DNA of 64,000 nt from Blastococcus sp. HT6-30. Lineage in GTDB: Bacteria; Actinomycetota; Actinomycetes; Mycobacteriales; Geodermatophilaceae. Position numbers and translations under genes: made by a program. Shown here piece by piece: positions 24,395 to 35,428 of this stretch. The stretch lies in assembly GCF_039729015.1 (NCBI RefSeq), contig NZ_CP155792.1, forward strand, positions 702,001 through 766,000, in the 5' to 3' direction. Under the pieces are notes generated by a model, which saw only the letters and a list, made by a program, of their open reading frames with translations, was not told the DNA's origin and ran no database searches. Position 1 is the first letter of the stretch; every line of letters begins with the position of its first letter.

Positions 24395-25158
24395 CCTCGA
24401 GCCTGTTCGGCACCGCGCCGTCCGCACGCCTGCTGCACCGCTTCCGGGCGGCCCCGGTCGAGGTCGTCGACCTGCACGACGTCGCGGCCGAGCTGCTGCC
24501 GCGCCTGGCTTCCCCGCGGCTGCAGCTCGACCTCGTCCGGCGCCCGGGTGCCGGGACCGTGCTCCACCTGGAGGAGGACGAGCGGGTCCAGCGGGTGTCG
24601 CTGACCGATCTCGCCGACGACATGAGCCGCGCCGGGGTCCCGGGCACGGCCGCGGGCATCGCCGCCGCGCTGCGGACCTGGGTGGCCCGCCGCCCGGTCA
24701 CCGATGCCGCCGCGGCCACCGCCGGGGTCGCCGTGCTCGACTGGGCCGACGGCTCGGAGACCTCGATCGGCTGGACCGTCGTCGTGGTGCGGGGGGAGCT
24801 GGCGCTGCCGTGGGCGCCCTCGCCGGCGGCGCGCACGGCGGAACTGCACCGGGTCCGGTCCGCGGCCACCGGCCGGGCGCACGACGTCCGGCTCGAGCTG
24901 CGGGTGGAAGGGCCCCTGGCGCTCTGGTCGCACCGCACCGTGCCGGTGCTGGCCTCGGCCGCATTGGTGGCTCCCGAACTGCTCCTGCACCGGATCGCCG
25001 GGGCGGGCCTGGCGCTGCCCGACATGCACGTCGTCGTGACGCCGCACCGGCCGGTCGCCTGCGCGGGGCCCGGCGTCGCCCGGCGGCTGGCCGGTCAGGC
25101 CAGTGACGCGAGCGTCACGCTGCCCTGGCGCCGCGTCGTCGACCTGCCCTGGATCTGA
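24391..25158 (+). CDS. Protein of unknown function
   Basis: 255 residues, not recognised. It looks globular, alternating strands and helices (VEVVDLHDVAAELLPRLASP, VSLTDLADDMSRAGVPGTAA, TSIGWTVVVVRGELALPWAP, ELLLHRIAGAGLALPDMHVV). No signal peptide, membrane segment or known motif. GTG start overlapping the previous stop as GTGA. The two-gene unit lies between the flagellar locus and a convergent wall-hydrolase gene. Confidence 0.65.
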   Translation: MTSSLFGTAPSARLLHRFRAAPVEVVDLHDVAAELLPRLASPRLQLDLVRRPGAGTVLHLEEDERVQRVSLTDLADDMSRAGVPGTAAGIAAALRTWVARRPVTDAAAATAGVAVLDWADGSETSIGWTVVVVRGELALPWAPSPAARTAELHRVRSAATGRAHDVRLELRVEGPLALWSHRTVPVLASAALVAPELLLHRIAGAGLALPDMHVVVTPHRPVACAGPGVARRLAGQASDASVTLPWRRVVDLPWI

Positions 25159-25185
25159 GCGCGGGTCCCGCGTTCCGCACAGGGC

Positions 25186-27303
25186 TCAGGAGATGTAGCC
25201 GTACTCCCAGTGCCACGGCTCGGGCTTCTCGCCACCGGGGCTCGCCCAGCCGGGCTGCACGAACCCGAAGCGGCCGGCGTTGGCGGTCATCCAGGTCCAC
25301 TGCGGCGTGCCGGCGACGTTGACCCCGCCGCCGAGGTCGACCGCCAGTGCCCAGCCGTGGTTGGACGCCCCCGGGACGGCGGCGAGCCCCGGCTTGGCGT
25401 AGAACGCCGCGACCTGCGCCCCGAGGGACCGGTACGAGTCGGTGATCCGCAGGGGGACGCCGAACTCCTCCGTGAACGCCGCGTCCAGCCGGGCGTAGGA
25501 GGCGGCCGCGTCGCAGCGCAGCGCGTGGCCGGCGATGCCGAGCCGGCACAGCGCCTCGGCGGGGATGCGGCCGTTCTCCCAGCCGCCCCACCGGGGGCTC
25601 ACCGGGCCGGGTTGCGGCAGCGGGGCGCCGCACGCGCCGGTCCCGCCGCCGGCGGGGAGCGCGGGGTTGACTGCGCCGGGTGCGGGCGCGGTGACCCGCA
25701 CGGCCGACGAGCCGGCGGCCATCGCCCGCACGGCCACCTGGTAGGACGCCGCGGAGGCGCCGACGACGTCGCCGTCGCCGACGTAGATGCCGACGTCCTG
25801 GCCGCCGGGGGAGAAGACCAGGTCGCCCACCTGCACGTCCCGGGCGGGCACCGCCGGGCCGGAGGCCCACTGCGCCTCGGGACTGCCCGGCAGCGCGTAC
25901 CCGGCGAGCAGCCAGGAGGCCGCGGTGAACCCACCGCAGTCGTAGGTCTCCGGCCCGGCGGTGCCCGGCAGGAAGGGCTTGCCCAGCTGGGAGAGGGCGT
26001 TGCTCACGGCAGCCACCGTCTCGGCGGGGAGGACGGTCACCGGCTCGCTCCCGATGACCGCCCAGGCCACCCCCGGCACGGGCCGGCCGTCGGCGTCGAG
26101 CGCCGGGGACATGCCGGCGGGGAGGCTCGTGAGGTCGGTCAGTGCGGCCGCGGGGGGCGGCGCGATGCCGCCGGTGGCGAGCCGGCCGAGGTACTCCTGC
26201 CAGCGGCGCGTCGCCGCGGCGTTGCGTTCCTGCTGTGCGCCGGCGGCTCGGACGGTGCCCAGGGCGGCGAGCCGACCGGACACCTCCGGGCTGAGGTCGT
26301 CGACCTCGGCCCGCACGGCGGACAGGACGTCGGCGGCGCGCCGGTCGGCGGCAACCACGGCGGCACGCGCATCGGCCACGCGGGCCACGGCGGCCTCGAG
26401 CCGGGCGGCGCTGCGGGCGGCCTGGACGACGTCGGCCGAGCGGTCCGCCCCGGCGCGGTCGGCGAGGGCCTGCTGGTACAGCACGCCGGGGGTCGCCTCG
26501 GCGTCGTGCAGGTCGAGCCCCAGCACGGGGTAGCGGCCGATGGCGTCGGCCCGGTAGAGGTCGGCCGCTCCGGCGCCGACGGCCTGTTGCCGGGTGGCGA
26601 GCTCCTCGCGCGCGGCCTGCTCGGCGGTGAGCGCATCGGTGAGCCGGGTACGCCGCAGGGCGGCCTCGCCGGCCAGCCGCTGGTAGCGGTCGGCCTGCTC
26701 CAGCAGTGCGCTGCGGGCGGTGAGCGCCAGCGTCGTCGGGTCGAGCGCGGAGCCGGTGCCGCCGGGAGCCTGCGCCCCGGGCAGCAGCAGGGCCAGCGCA
26801 GCGGGGATGAGCAGCGCGCTGGTCGCGACCACACCGAGGCGCGTCGACCACGTCGAGCCGGTGCGCTTCCGGCGGGCGGCGCGTATGCGGCCACGGGCCG
26901 GCCCGCGGCGCACCGCGGCGCGACCGGCGGTCGGGCGCCCGCGGCCGGTCGCACTCCGGGACGAATCCGGGCCTGCGGCGCCGGAGCGGGCGGCGACGGC
27001 TGCGCGGGCCGCGGCCAGCTGCTCGGGGGTGACACCGGAACGGGCGGCGGCCGCCTGGCGCAGGGCCAGTGCCTGCCGCAGCGCCGTGGCCTCCGCCGGG
27101 GTCAGGGGCGGTCGGGCCGGGGCGCGCTTCGCACCCGTCGCCGACCCGGCCGGGCGAGCGGCGGCCGTGCGGCGGGGAGCGGTGCGAGGGGCGGCAGCAC
27201 GGGAGGCGGCGTCGCGTGCGGCGGTGCCGCGGGCCGGGGTGGTCCGGGTCGGGGACGCCGGTCCCGACGTGGTCGCACGCGTGGACGTACGCGATGCGGC
27301 CAC
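25186..27303 (-). CDS. Cell-wall hydrolase with degenerate NlpC/P60 and M15 (VanY-like) domains
   Basis: 705 residues. A basic, Arg/Ala-rich N-terminus (1-155) precedes one membrane segment (about 156-178, ATSALLIPAALALLLPGAQA), then a long coiled coil (about 195-370). An NlpC/P60 domain follows with Cys456 (YDCGGFTAASW), but the usual catalytic His is Asp503 (GQDVGIYVGDG). The C-terminal M15 peptidase keeps zinc ligands His649 (ASNHGWALAVDL), Asp656 and His698 (PEPWHWEYGY). Likely a D,D-carboxypeptidase acting on peptidoglycan outside the membrane, with the NlpC part perhaps only binding. The GTG at 27303 is set by GGGGGA just upstream. A hairpin (arms 27339-27346 and 27358-27365) lies in the leader. 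Confidence 0.85.
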   Translation of the reverse strand: MAASRTSTRATTSGPASPTRTTPARGTAARDAASRAAAPRTAPRRTAAARPAGSATGAKRAPARPPLTPAEATALRQALALRQAAAARSGVTPEQLAAARAAVAARSGAAGPDSSRSATGRGRPTAGRAAVRRGPARGRIRAARRKRTGSTWSTRLGVVATSALLIPAALALLLPGAQAPGGTGSALDPTTLALTARSALLEQADRYQRLAGEAALRRTRLTDALTAEQAAREELATRQQAVGAGAADLYRADAIGRYPVLGLDLHDAEATPGVLYQQALADRAGADRSADVVQAARSAARLEAAVARVADARAAVVAADRRAADVLSAVRAEVDDLSPEVSGRLAALGTVRAAGAQQERNAAATRRWQEYLGRLATGGIAPPPAAALTDLTSLPAGMSPALDADGRPVPGVAWAVIGSEPVTVLPAETVAAVSNALSQLGKPFLPGTAGPETYDCGGFTAASWLLAGYALPGSPEAQWASGPAVPARDVQVGDLVFSPGGQDVGIYVGDGDVVGASAASYQVAVRAMAAGSSAVRVTAPAPGAVNPALPAGGGTGACGAPLPQPGPVSPRWGGWENGRIPAEALCRLGIAGHALRCDAAASYARLDAAFTEEFGVPLRITDSYRSLGAQVAAFYAKPGLAAVPGASNHGWALAVDLGGGVNVAGTPQWTWMTANAGRFGFVQPGWASPGGEKPEPWHWEYGYIS

Positions 27304-27480
27304 TGCGTCCCCCGGGCGATCTGGTCGTGACGGATGGGGCTCCTGGTGCCGTCGTGGCCAGGAGCTCTCGCACATCCATCGACACGCCGTGGGAGATGCT
27401 TGAAGAGCCGGTCCCCGGATGGCACCCGTTCGGGGTGGGGTGGACCTCGGAGGAGGACAGGGGGCGCCAGGGCGCGCGCC

Positions 27481-27672
27481 TCAGGGCGCCCACCAGGCGC
27501 CGTGCCGGTGCTCGAGCGGGATCCGCAGCTCGCCGCCGTCCTCGGTCGAGACGACGAACTCCAGCTTGGTGATCCGGACGGGGGCGCCCTCGCCGTCGGG
27601 CTCCAGGAACCGGCCGGTCGCCAAGGGCATGGGCGGCAGGACGAGGAGATCCTCGTCAGGGGGCTCGGCCAT
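27481..27672 (-). CDS. Small protein of unknown function
   Basis: 63 residues: MAEPPDEDLLVLPPMPLATG, then EGAPVRITKLEFVVSTEDGG and ELRIPLEHRHGAWWAP. Soluble, with predicted beta strands, possibly one small beta-sheet domain. ATG 27672 follows a purine stretch; 11 upstream in-frame residues are possible but lack support. Between terminator hairpins, so probably transcribed alone. Confidence 0.55.
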   Translation of the reverse strand: MAEPPDEDLLVLPPMPLATGRFLEPDGEGAPVRITKLEFVVSTEDGGELRIPLEHRHGAWWAP

Positions 27673-27731
27673 GCGCGGTCCTTCCGAGAGCGGGGGTCCA
27701 CCCACCGTAGGGATCGCGCCCCGGAACGCAA

Positions 27732-27765
27732 CGGGCCGGGTGACCTGGGAGGGTCACCCGGCCCG
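27732..27765 (-). terminator. Terminator after citrate synthase
   Basis: Perfect 14-base inverted repeat (27732-27745 and 27752-27765) with loop TGGGAG, about 60 bases past the gltA stop. Confidence 0.75.
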
Positions 27766-27827
27766 GTTCGGCCCCGTCCCGGCGCTCGCCCCGGGCCTGC
27801 TGGGGGCGAGGAGGGCGGGGTGCTTCC

Positions 27828-29129
<1,302 letters not shown>

Positions 29130-29151
29130 CGGGGACGACGCTAGCGCTCCT

Positions 29152-29184
29152 GCGCCCCGATCGCGCCCCGATCGCGCCCCGATC
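29152..29184. repeat. Tandem repeat, 3 x 11 bp, in the gltA leader
   Basis: Three exact copies of GCGCCCCGATC followed by a degenerate fourth. It lies 23 bases upstream of the gltA start and may be a length-variable regulatory spacer. Confidence 0.8.
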
Positions 29185-29252
29185 GCGGCCCGGGTCGCCG
29201 CGCGGGAGCGGGAGGAAGACCGATTCGTGTCCCTCGCGCTCCCGCGCGACCG

Positions 29253-30668
29253 TCAGGGGTGGGTCATCGAGAGGACGTCGAGCGCCTCGTCGAGCTGCTG
29301 CTCGGTGAGCCTGCCCTGCTCGACGTAGCCGCGCTCGACGACGACCTGGCGGATCGTCTTCTGCTCGGCCAGCGACTGCTTGGCGACCTTGGCGGCCTCC
29401 TCGTAGCCGATGTACTTGTTCAGCGGCGTGACGATCGAGGGAGAGGACTCGGCGTAGGTGCGGCACTGCTCGACGTTGGCGGTGACGCCGTCGACGCAGC
29501 GGTCGGCCAGCAGCCGGCTGACGTTGGCCAGCAGCCGGATCGACTCGAGCACGTTGCGGGCCATCAGCGGCAGCGTCACGTTGAGCTCGAAGACGCCGGT
29601 GGTGCCGGCGTAGGTGACCGCGGCGTCGTTGCCGATGACCTGGGCGCCGACCTGGATGACCGCCTCCGGGATCACCGGGTTGACCTTGCCCGGCATGATC
29701 GAGCTGCCCGGCTGCAGGTCGGGGAGCTGGATCTCGCCCAGGCCGGTGCGGGGGCCCGAGCCCATCCACCGCAGGTCGTTGGCGATCTTGATCAGCCCGA
29801 CGGCGATGGTCTTGAGCTGCCCGGACGCCTCGACCAGCGAGTCCCGCGAGCTCTGCGCCTCGAAGTGGTCGCGGGCCTCGGTGAGCGGCAGCTCCATCTG
29901 ACCGGCGAGCTTCTCGATGATGGCGGCGGCGAACCCGGGCGGGGTGTTGATGCCGGTGCCGACGGCAGTGCCGCCGAGGGGCAGCTCGCCGATGCGGGGC
30001 AGTGAGGCCTCCAGCCGCTCGACCCCGTAGCGCACCGCCGCGGCGTAGCCGCCGAACTCCTGCCCGAGCGTGACCGGGGTGGCGTCCATCAGGTGGGTGC
30101 GGCCGCTCTTCACGACCTCGGCGAACTCCTCGGCCTTGCGCTGCAGCGAGGCCTCGAGGTGCCGCAGCGCCGGGATCAGCGTGACGACGACGGCCCGGGT
30201 GGCGGCGATGTGGATCGCCGACGGGAAGACGTCGTTGGACGACTGGGAGGCGTTGACGTGGTCGTTCGGGTGCACCGGCGCGCCGAGGGACTCGGTGGCC
30301 AGCGAGGCGATGACCTCGTTGGTGTTCATGTTGCTCGACGTGCCCGAGCCGGTCTGGAACACGTCGATGGGGAAGTGCTCGTCCCAGTCGCCGCGGGCTA
30401 CGGCCCCGGCGGCCTCGGTGATGGCGTCGGCGATCGACCGGTCGAGGACGCCGAGGTCGGCGTTGACGGCGGCCGCCGCGCCCTTGATCGCCGCCAGCGC
30501 GCCGATCAGCTCCCGCTCGATCGGGGTCCCGGAGATGGGGAAGTTCTCGACGGCGCGCTGCGTCTGCGCTCGCCACTTGGCCCAGGAGGGAACGCGGACC
30601 TCTCCCATGGAGTCGTGCTCGATGCGGAAGTCTCCGCCGTCCTGCGCTGCGCCGTTCTGCTGGGCCAC
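29253..30668 (-). CDS. fumC: Class II fumarate hydratase
   Basis: Iron-independent fumarase, fumarate to malate. 471 residues. Family motifs: [58 protein letters not shown] and the signature [15 protein letters not shown] with the catalytic loop serine. The GTG at 30668 is preceded by GGGAG; the frame is open far upstream but non-homologous. Orthologous in position to Rv1098c, next to glpX as in mycobacteria. No iron-sulfur fumarase is seen here. Confidence 0.96.
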   Translation of the reverse strand: MAQQNGAAQDGGDFRIEHDSMGEVRVPSWAKWRAQTQRAVENFPISGTPIERELIGALAAIKGAAAAVNADLGVLDRSIADAITEAAGAVARGDWDEHFPIDVFQTGSGTSSNMNTNEVIASLATESLGAPVHPNDHVNASQSSNDVFPSAIHIAATRAVVVTLIPALRHLEASLQRKAEEFAEVVKSGRTHLMDATPVTLGQEFGGYAAAVRYGVERLEASLPRIGELPLGGTAVGTGINTPPGFAAAIIEKLAGQMELPLTEARDHFEAQSSRDSLVEASGQLKTIAVGLIKIANDLRWMGSGPRTGLGEIQLPDLQPGSSIMPGKVNPVIPEAVIQVGAQVIGNDAAVTYAGTTGVFELNVTLPLMARNVLESIRLLANVSRLLADRCVDGVTANVEQCRTYAESSPSIVTPLNKYIGYEEAAKVAKQSLAEQKTIRQVVVERGYVEQGRLTEQQLDEALDVLSMTHP

Positions 30669-30839
30669 GCTGTTCTCCCGGTGGTGTGGATGGTGACAGT
30701 GCTCCGCACGGGACCCTAGATCCCCGTGGGGGACCGGGTCGGTTCCGCCCTCGCCGCGGCCCGCCGAGGAAGGCCCTGAGCGCCGGCGCACCTGCGCCGT
30801 CGACGGTGCCGATCCGGCACGAGCCCTGAGGAGGGCCTC

Positions 30840-31493
30840 ATGTCCCAGCCGCCTCTCACCCCGGACCCCGGCGGCGCGCCGTCCCCCCAGGAGCCGGCGG
30901 TTGCCGGCTGGCCGCCTCCGGGAGGCTGGGCCACCCCCGCGGCGCAGCCGGTGCCGGACTGGGCGTCGACGACGTCCTGGCAGCCGTCGGTGCCGGCCGC
31001 TGCGCCCGTACCGGCCGCACCGTCCGGGCGCGGCCGCTGGGCGGTCGCCGGTGCTGCCCTGGGCGGGCTGGCCGTCGGTGCCGTGGCCGCCACCTTCCTG
31101 GTGGGCGCGGTCTTCATCGGCAGCGCCGAGGACATCGGCCGCGCGATGGCCGAGGAGCTGACCCCCGGACTCACCGAGGGCATCCGCCAGGGGATGGCCG
31201 ACGGCGCCCAGGACCAGATGGACGCCGCCATGGGCATGCTGGACCAGAGCATGGGATGGTACGCCGGCACGCCCACCGGTCCGGTCGACCAGTTCCCGCC
31301 GGTGGAGCCCGGGGACCTCGGCCCCGACGGGGCCCTGGACGCCTATGCGCAGACCTGCTTCGACGGCGAGCTCCAGTCGTGCGACGACCTCATGTACGAG
31401 TCGCCGCCGCTGTCGGACTACGAGGAGTACGCCAGCACCTGCGGCGGCCGGGTGAAGCCCTATGCGGTGATGGCCTGCACCGAGCTGGAGTGA
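30840..31493 (+). CDS. Membrane-anchored protein with C-terminal Cys motif
   Basis: 217 residues. A Pro/Ala/Trp-rich cytoplasmic part (1-62) precedes one membrane segment (about 66-90, [20 protein letters not shown]). The outside part has a Met/Asp-rich helix and ends in a four-Cys module: [20 protein letters not shown], then [14 protein letters not shown] and a final AVMACTELE. This module recurs in actinobacterial membrane proteins of unknown role; the four Cys may form two disulfides. The ATG has GAGGAGGGCC before it. Confidence 0.78.
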   Translation: MSQPPLTPDPGGAPSPQEPAVAGWPPPGGWATPAAQPVPDWASTTSWQPSVPAAAPVPAAPSGRGRWAVAGAALGGLAVGAVAATFLVGAVFIGSAEDIGRAMAEELTPGLTEGIRQGMADGAQDQMDAAMGMLDQSMGWYAGTPTGPVDQFPPVEPGDLGPDGALDAYAQTCFDGELQSCDDLMYESPPLSDYEEYASTCGGRVKPYAVMACTELE

Positions 31494-31588
31494 GCGCGGG
31501 CGCCTTCGCGGCGTCGGAAGCCGTGCCCCGGCCCTCCCGCAGGGGCCCGCGGCGAGCCTGCGAGCGGTGGGGGCGGGAGAGTCCTTCC

Positions 31589-32641
31589 TCAGTTCCGGTC
31601 GAAGGGCACCGCGGAGTAGGCGCGCAGCTTCTCCAGCGAGTGCAGGCTGTCGATCGAGCGGATCGTGCCCGAGCGGGAGCGCATGACCAGCGACTGGGTC
31701 GTGCAGCCGCCGGCGCTGTACCGGACCCCGCGCAGCAGCTCGCCGTCGGTGATGCCGGTGCCCACGAAGAAGACGTCGCCGTGCACCAGGTCGTCGATGT
31801 GCAGCACGCGGTCGAGGTCGTGGCCCGCGTCGAGGGCCTTCTGCCGCTCGTCGTCGTCCTTGGGCCACAGCCGGCCCTGGAGCGCGCCGCCCATGCACTT
31901 GAGCGCGCAGGCGGTGATGATCCCCTCCGGGGTGCCGCCGATGCCCAGCAGCAGGTCCACGCCCGTGCCCTCGCGGGCGGCGGCGATCGCACCGGCGACG
32001 TCGCCGTCGGTGATGAACTTGATGCGGGCGCCGGCATCCCGGACCTCCTGCACCAGCTGCTCGTGGCGCGGCCGGTCGAGGATGCAGACGGTGACGTCGC
32101 CGACCGAGCTCTTCTTGGCCTTGGCGATGCGGCGGATGTTCTCCCCGACCGGCGCGGTGATGTCGACGACGTCGGCCGCGGCCGGGCCGGTGGCCAGCTT
32201 CTCCATGTAGAAGACCGCCGACGGGTCGTACATGGCACCCCGCTCGGCGACGGCCATGACCGCGATCGCGTTCGGCATGCCCTTGGCCATCAGCGTGGTG
32301 CCGTCGATCGGGTCGACGGCGACGTCGCACTCCGGCCCCTGGCCGTCGCCGACCTGCTCGCCGTTGTAGAGCATGGGCGCTTCGTCCTTCTCGCCCTCAC
32401 CGATGACGACGACGCCCTTCATGCGCACCGTGCCGATGAGCGCGCGCATCGCGTCGACCGCCGCGGCGTCACCGCCGTTCTTGTCGCCGCGGCCGACCCA
32501 GCGCCCGGCCGCCATCGCGGCCGCCTCGGTCACGCGCACCAGCTCCAGCGCCAGGTTCCGGTCGGGTGCGGGGCGGTCGTTGGCGAAGCCGTGCCCGGCC
32601 GTCGTCGAGGGGAGGGGGCCATCGGGAAGGGGCAGCGACAC
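31589..32641 (-). CDS. glpX: Class II fructose-1,6-bisphosphatase GlpX
   Basis: Gluconeogenic phosphatase, fructose-1,6-bisphosphate to fructose-6-phosphate. 350 residues. Metal and substrate motifs: [57 protein letters not shown] and [20 protein letters not shown] chose GTG 32641 because AGGAGG ends four bases upstream; an in-frame GTG at 32662 would add seven residues but has no binding site. Same neighbours as Rv1099c: fumC on one side, a divergent DUF4245 gene on the other. Confidence 0.94.
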   Translation of the reverse strand: MSLPLPDGPLPSTTAGHGFANDRPAPDRNLALELVRVTEAAAMAAGRWVGRGDKNGGDAAAVDAMRALIGTVRMKGVVVIGEGEKDEAPMLYNGEQVGDGQGPECDVAVDPIDGTTLMAKGMPNAIAVMAVAERGAMYDPSAVFYMEKLATGPAAADVVDITAPVGENIRRIAKAKKSSVGDVTVCILDRPRHEQLVQEVRDAGARIKFITDGDVAGAIAAAREGTGVDLLLGIGGTPEGIITACALKCMGGALQGRLWPKDDDERQKALDAGHDLDRVLHIDDLVHGDVFFVGTGITDGELLRGVRYSAGGCTTQSLVMRSRSGTIRSIDSLHSLEKLRAYSAVPFDRN

Positions 32642-32772
32642 GGGACCTCCTGGTTGGGCCACCGGGTGGTGGCGGTGCCCCGGCCCGGCCGCGCCCGGCG
32701 TGTACGCGCCGGGCGGATGCTGCGTGGGCGCTGGGCGGCGGTGGGGAAGCGATCGCCTGCGATCCTAGGGGC

Positions 32773-33402
32773 ATGACCGGAATCGGCCCGACGAGCCAGC
32801 GTCCCCAGGTCCCCGACGACGCGGCGGCCCCCGGAACGGAGGCGCCCCCGCCGCCGTCGGCAGTGCAGCGCGCGAACCGGCTGAGCGCGGCCAACATGCT
32901 GCGCTCGCTGCTGCCCCTGGTGCTGATCTGCCTGCTGATCGTGGGCTGGGTCTCGATCAACAACGACCCGGGGGACCCGGTGCGCGAGATCGACCCGAGC
33001 AGCACGATCCAGCTGGCCCAGTCCCGGGCGGAGTACCCGGTGCTCGTCCCCGGCGGGCTGGGCGAGGGGTACCGGCCCACGAGCGCGCGCACCGATGCCG
33101 GCAACGCCTCCCCGGGCGACGCGGTCACCCTGCAGATCGGGTACCTGACGCCCTCCGGCGGCTACGCGGGCTACGTCGTCACCGACGCCGCCGACGCGGA
33201 GGCGGTGGGCGCGGTGCTCGATGGGGCGACCGAGGCCGGCGCGGTCGAGGTGGACGGCGAGCAGTGGACCCGCTCGACGACCGAGCGCGGCGAGACGGCG
33301 CTGTCGCGGGTGGCCGACGGCGTCACGGTGGTGGTCACCGGATCGGCCGCTGACGACGAGCTGACCGCGGTCGCGGCCGCGGTGCGGCCCTGGTCCGGCT
33401 GA
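32773..33402 (+). CDS. DUF4245 family membrane-anchored protein
   Basis: 209 residues. A Pro-rich N-terminus, one membrane segment at about 48-62 (LLPLVLICLLIVGWVSI) and an outside domain of about 145 residues (ARAEYPVLVPGGLGEGYRPT-like motif, LQIGYLTPSGGYAGYVV). These match the DUF4245 family and the position of Rv1100, divergent from glpX. Function unknown; probably exposed at the cell surface side of the membrane. Confidence 0.85.
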   Translation: MTGIGPTSQRPQVPDDAAAPGTEAPPPPSAVQRANRLSAANMLRSLLPLVLICLLIVGWVSINNDPGDPVREIDPSSTIQLAQSRAEYPVLVPGGLGEGYRPTSARTDAGNASPGDAVTLQIGYLTPSGGYAGYVVTDAADAEAVGAVLDGATEAGAVEVDGEQWTRSTTERGETALSRVADGVTVVVTGSAADDELTAVAAAVRPWSG

Positions 33403-33526
33403 CCACGCGGTCGGGGGTCGCAAGGTCACGACATGGTGACTCCTCGGTGCGTCCCCGCGCCGCGGCGTCCCCGCGGCGGGAGGGTGGCGGGATCGACCAG
33501 TGACCCGACCGCCCGAGGAGAGCCCG

Positions 33527-33820
33527 ATGCCGCCACGCGAGGAATGCCCACGCAGTGATCACCGGGCCCCGGCCGACGGGGGGTCGTGCGCCTGCGGCAT
33601 GGTCACCCGGATCCCGGTGGCCCGGGCCGCAGGTCCGACCGACGTGCGCGACGTGCTGGCCCGCTGCCTGGACGAGGAGACCGCCGGCGCGCTCGCCGGG
33701 GCCATCCCCTCCGCTGGTCGAACGCCGGAGCTGCAGCAGCGCATCGAGCGGGTGCTGGCGGCCCTCGCCGACGCCGGGCTCGTGGTCGCCCCGGACACCC
33801 GGCTCCGTCCGCCGGCCTGA
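33527..33820 (+). CDS. Small protein of unknown function
   Basis: 97 residues with three Cys near the N-terminus (REECPRSD, GGSCACGM), then TDVRDVLARCLDEETAGALA and LQQRIERVLAALADAGLVVA. The Cys cluster could bind a metal but one ligand short of a clear finger. ATG 33527 is set by GAGGAG at 33515-33520; a GTG at 33500 is also in frame. Codon use is that of a real gene. Convergent with xseB. Confidence 0.6.
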   Translation: MPPREECPRSDHRAPADGGSCACGMVTRIPVARAAGPTDVRDVLARCLDEETAGALAGAIPSAGRTPELQQRIERVLAALADAGLVVAPDTRLRPPA

Positions 33821-33846
33821 GCCGGCGGTTCCGGGTGCCGGGCGGC

Positions 33847-34068
33847 TCAGGCGTCGTCGGCGGGCGCGGCTGCGGCCAGGCGCTCGCGGGCGCGGTCGAG
33901 CCAGTGCTGGCAGAGGCGGGCCAGCTCCTCGCCGCGCTCCCACAGGGCCAGCGACTCCTCCAGCGTGAGGCCGCCGGCCTCCAGCCGCCGGACGACGTCG
34001 GCGAGCTCCTCGCGGGCCTGCTCGTAGGTGGTCGTCGGCTCGGGGGCGCGCTCGTCGGTGACGCTCAT
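33847..34068 (-). CDS. xseB: Exodeoxyribonuclease VII small subunit
   Basis: 73 residues. The core TYEQAREELADVVRRLEAGG followed by LTLEESLALWERGEELARLC is diagnostic. Forms a complex with XseA that degrades single-stranded DNA. The ATG overlaps the xseA stop as ATGA. Confidence 0.93.
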   Translation of the reverse strand: MSVTDERAPEPTTTYEQAREELADVVRRLEAGGLTLEESLALWERGEELARLCQHWLDRARERLAAAAPADDA

Positions 34069-35324
34069 GCGGGGTCCTCCTGAGGGGTGGGAACGGCGTC
34101 GGCGTCGGGGGCTGCGGCCCGGTCGACGCGCACGGGGAGCCGGCCGCCGGCGACCCGGACCCGCAGCAGCTCGCCGTCGGCCACCTGGGCGGGGTCGCGC
34201 ACCAGCGCACCGTCGGCCTGCTGCACCAGGGCGTAGCCGCGCTCCAACGTGGCGGCGGGGCTGAGGGCGGACACCCGGGCCCGGGCGTGCTCGAGGTCGC
34301 GCTCGGCGGCCTCGACGCGATGGGTCAGCGTCCGGCGCGCCCGGGTGCGCAACGCGAGGACGTCATCCTCCCGGCCGTGCAGCAGCCGGGCGGGCGAGGC
34401 GAGCACGGGACGGGTGCGCACGGAGTCCAGCCACCGCTCCTGCTGCTCCAGCCGCGCGACCACGAGGTGCCGCGCGCGGGCGCGCAGCCCGTCGACCAGG
34501 CGCCGCTGCTCGCCGATCTCGGGCACGATCCGGTGCGCGGCGTCGGTCGGGGTGGCGGCCCGGACGTCGGCGGCGTGGTCGACCAGCGTCGTGTCGGTCT
34601 CGTGCCCGACCGCGGTGACCACCGGCGTGCGGCAGCTCGCGATCGCCCGCACCAGCCCCTCGTCGGAGAAGGGCAGCAGGTCCTCGACCGAGCCACCGCC
34701 ACGGGCGACGACGATGACCTCGACCGCCGGGTCGGCGTCGAGCTTCCGCAGGCCCTCGATCACGTTGCCCGCCGCCTGCGGGCCCTGGACGGCGCAGTTG
34801 TGCATGGCGAAGCGCACCGCCGGCCAGCGTCGGCGGGCGGTGACCAGCACGTCGCGCTCGGCGGCGCTGTCCCGGCCGGTGATCAGACCGACCACCCGGG
34901 GGGCGAAGGGCAGTGGCCGCTTGCGGGCGGAGTCGAACAGGCCCTCGGCGGCGAGCAGGCGGCGGATCCGCTCGATGCGGGCCAGCAGCTCACCGAGGCC
35001 GACCGCCCGGATCTCCGTGGCCCGCAGCGAGAACGAGCCGCGGGCGACGTAGTAGTCCGGCCGGGCCCGCACGACCACCCGGGTGCCCTCGGTGAGCTCC
35101 AGCCCGGGCCGTTCGGCGATGTCGCGGTGGCAGGTGACCGGCACCGACAGGTCGGCGGCCGGATCGCGGAGGGTGAGGAAGACCGTGGCCGCGCCGCTGC
35201 GCCGGGACAGCTGGGCCACCTGGCCCTCGACCCACACCTCGCCGAGCCGGCCGATCCAGTCGGCCACCTTCCGGGCCACCGTGCGCACCGGCCAGGGGGA
35301 CTCCGGGGTGGACGGGGCGGTCAT
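34065..35324 (-). CDS. xseA: Exodeoxyribonuclease VII large subunit
   Basis: Catalytic subunit of the single-strand exonuclease. 419 residues. An N-terminal OB fold (VWVEGQVAQLSRRSGAATVF) is followed by the catalytic domain (RVVGLITGRDSAAERDVLVT, then EVIVVARGGGSVEDLLPFSD and VVTAVGHETDTTLVDHAADV) and a C-terminal helical region. Order xseB-xseA as in Rv1107c-Rv1108c. Confidence 0.95.
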   Translation of the reverse strand: MTAPSTPESPWPVRTVARKVADWIGRLGEVWVEGQVAQLSRRSGAATVFLTLRDPAADLSVPVTCHRDIAERPGLELTEGTRVVVRARPDYYVARGSFSLRATEIRAVGLGELLARIERIRRLLAAEGLFDSARKRPLPFAPRVVGLITGRDSAAERDVLVTARRRWPAVRFAMHNCAVQGPQAAGNVIEGLRKLDADPAVEVIVVARGGGSVEDLLPFSDEGLVRAIASCRTPVVTAVGHETDTTLVDHAADVRAATPTDAAHRIVPEIGEQRRLVDGLRARARHLVVARLEQQERWLDSVRTRPVLASPARLLHGREDDVLALRTRARRTLTHRVEAAERDLEHARARVSALSPAATLERGYALVQQADGALVRDPAQVADGELLRVRVAGGRLPVRVDRAAAPDADAVPTPQEDPA

Positions 35325-35363
35325 GTCCCGAGCGTGTCAGACGGCACCGACAGCAACCGGACG

Positions 35364-35420
35364 CCCCCTGCCCCGCCCCGGCCCGTGCCGGGGCCCGCTG
35401 CGAGCAGTGGGGGCAGGGGG
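35364..35420 (-). terminator. Terminator after the Rv1109c-like gene
   Basis: Inverted repeat with 11-base outer arms (CCCCCTGCCCC at 35364-35374, complement at 35410-35420) and further GC pairing inside, next to the stop of the acidic protein gene. Confidence 0.6.
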
Positions 35421-35428
35421 GTTCTTCC

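Noticed and set aside
27301-27480. c-di-AMP (ydaO-type) riboswitch before the NlpC/P60-M15 gene
   Set aside because: Such riboswitches are known before actinobacterial wall-hydrolase genes, but the conserved sequence blocks could not be found; only one simple hairpin is present.
29253-32330. A 1025-codon open frame that would fuse fumC to upstream sequence
   Set aside because: Upstream of GTG 30668 the translation is Arg/Pro-rich, crosses the opposite-strand gene at 30840 and glpX, and has no homology to fumarase.
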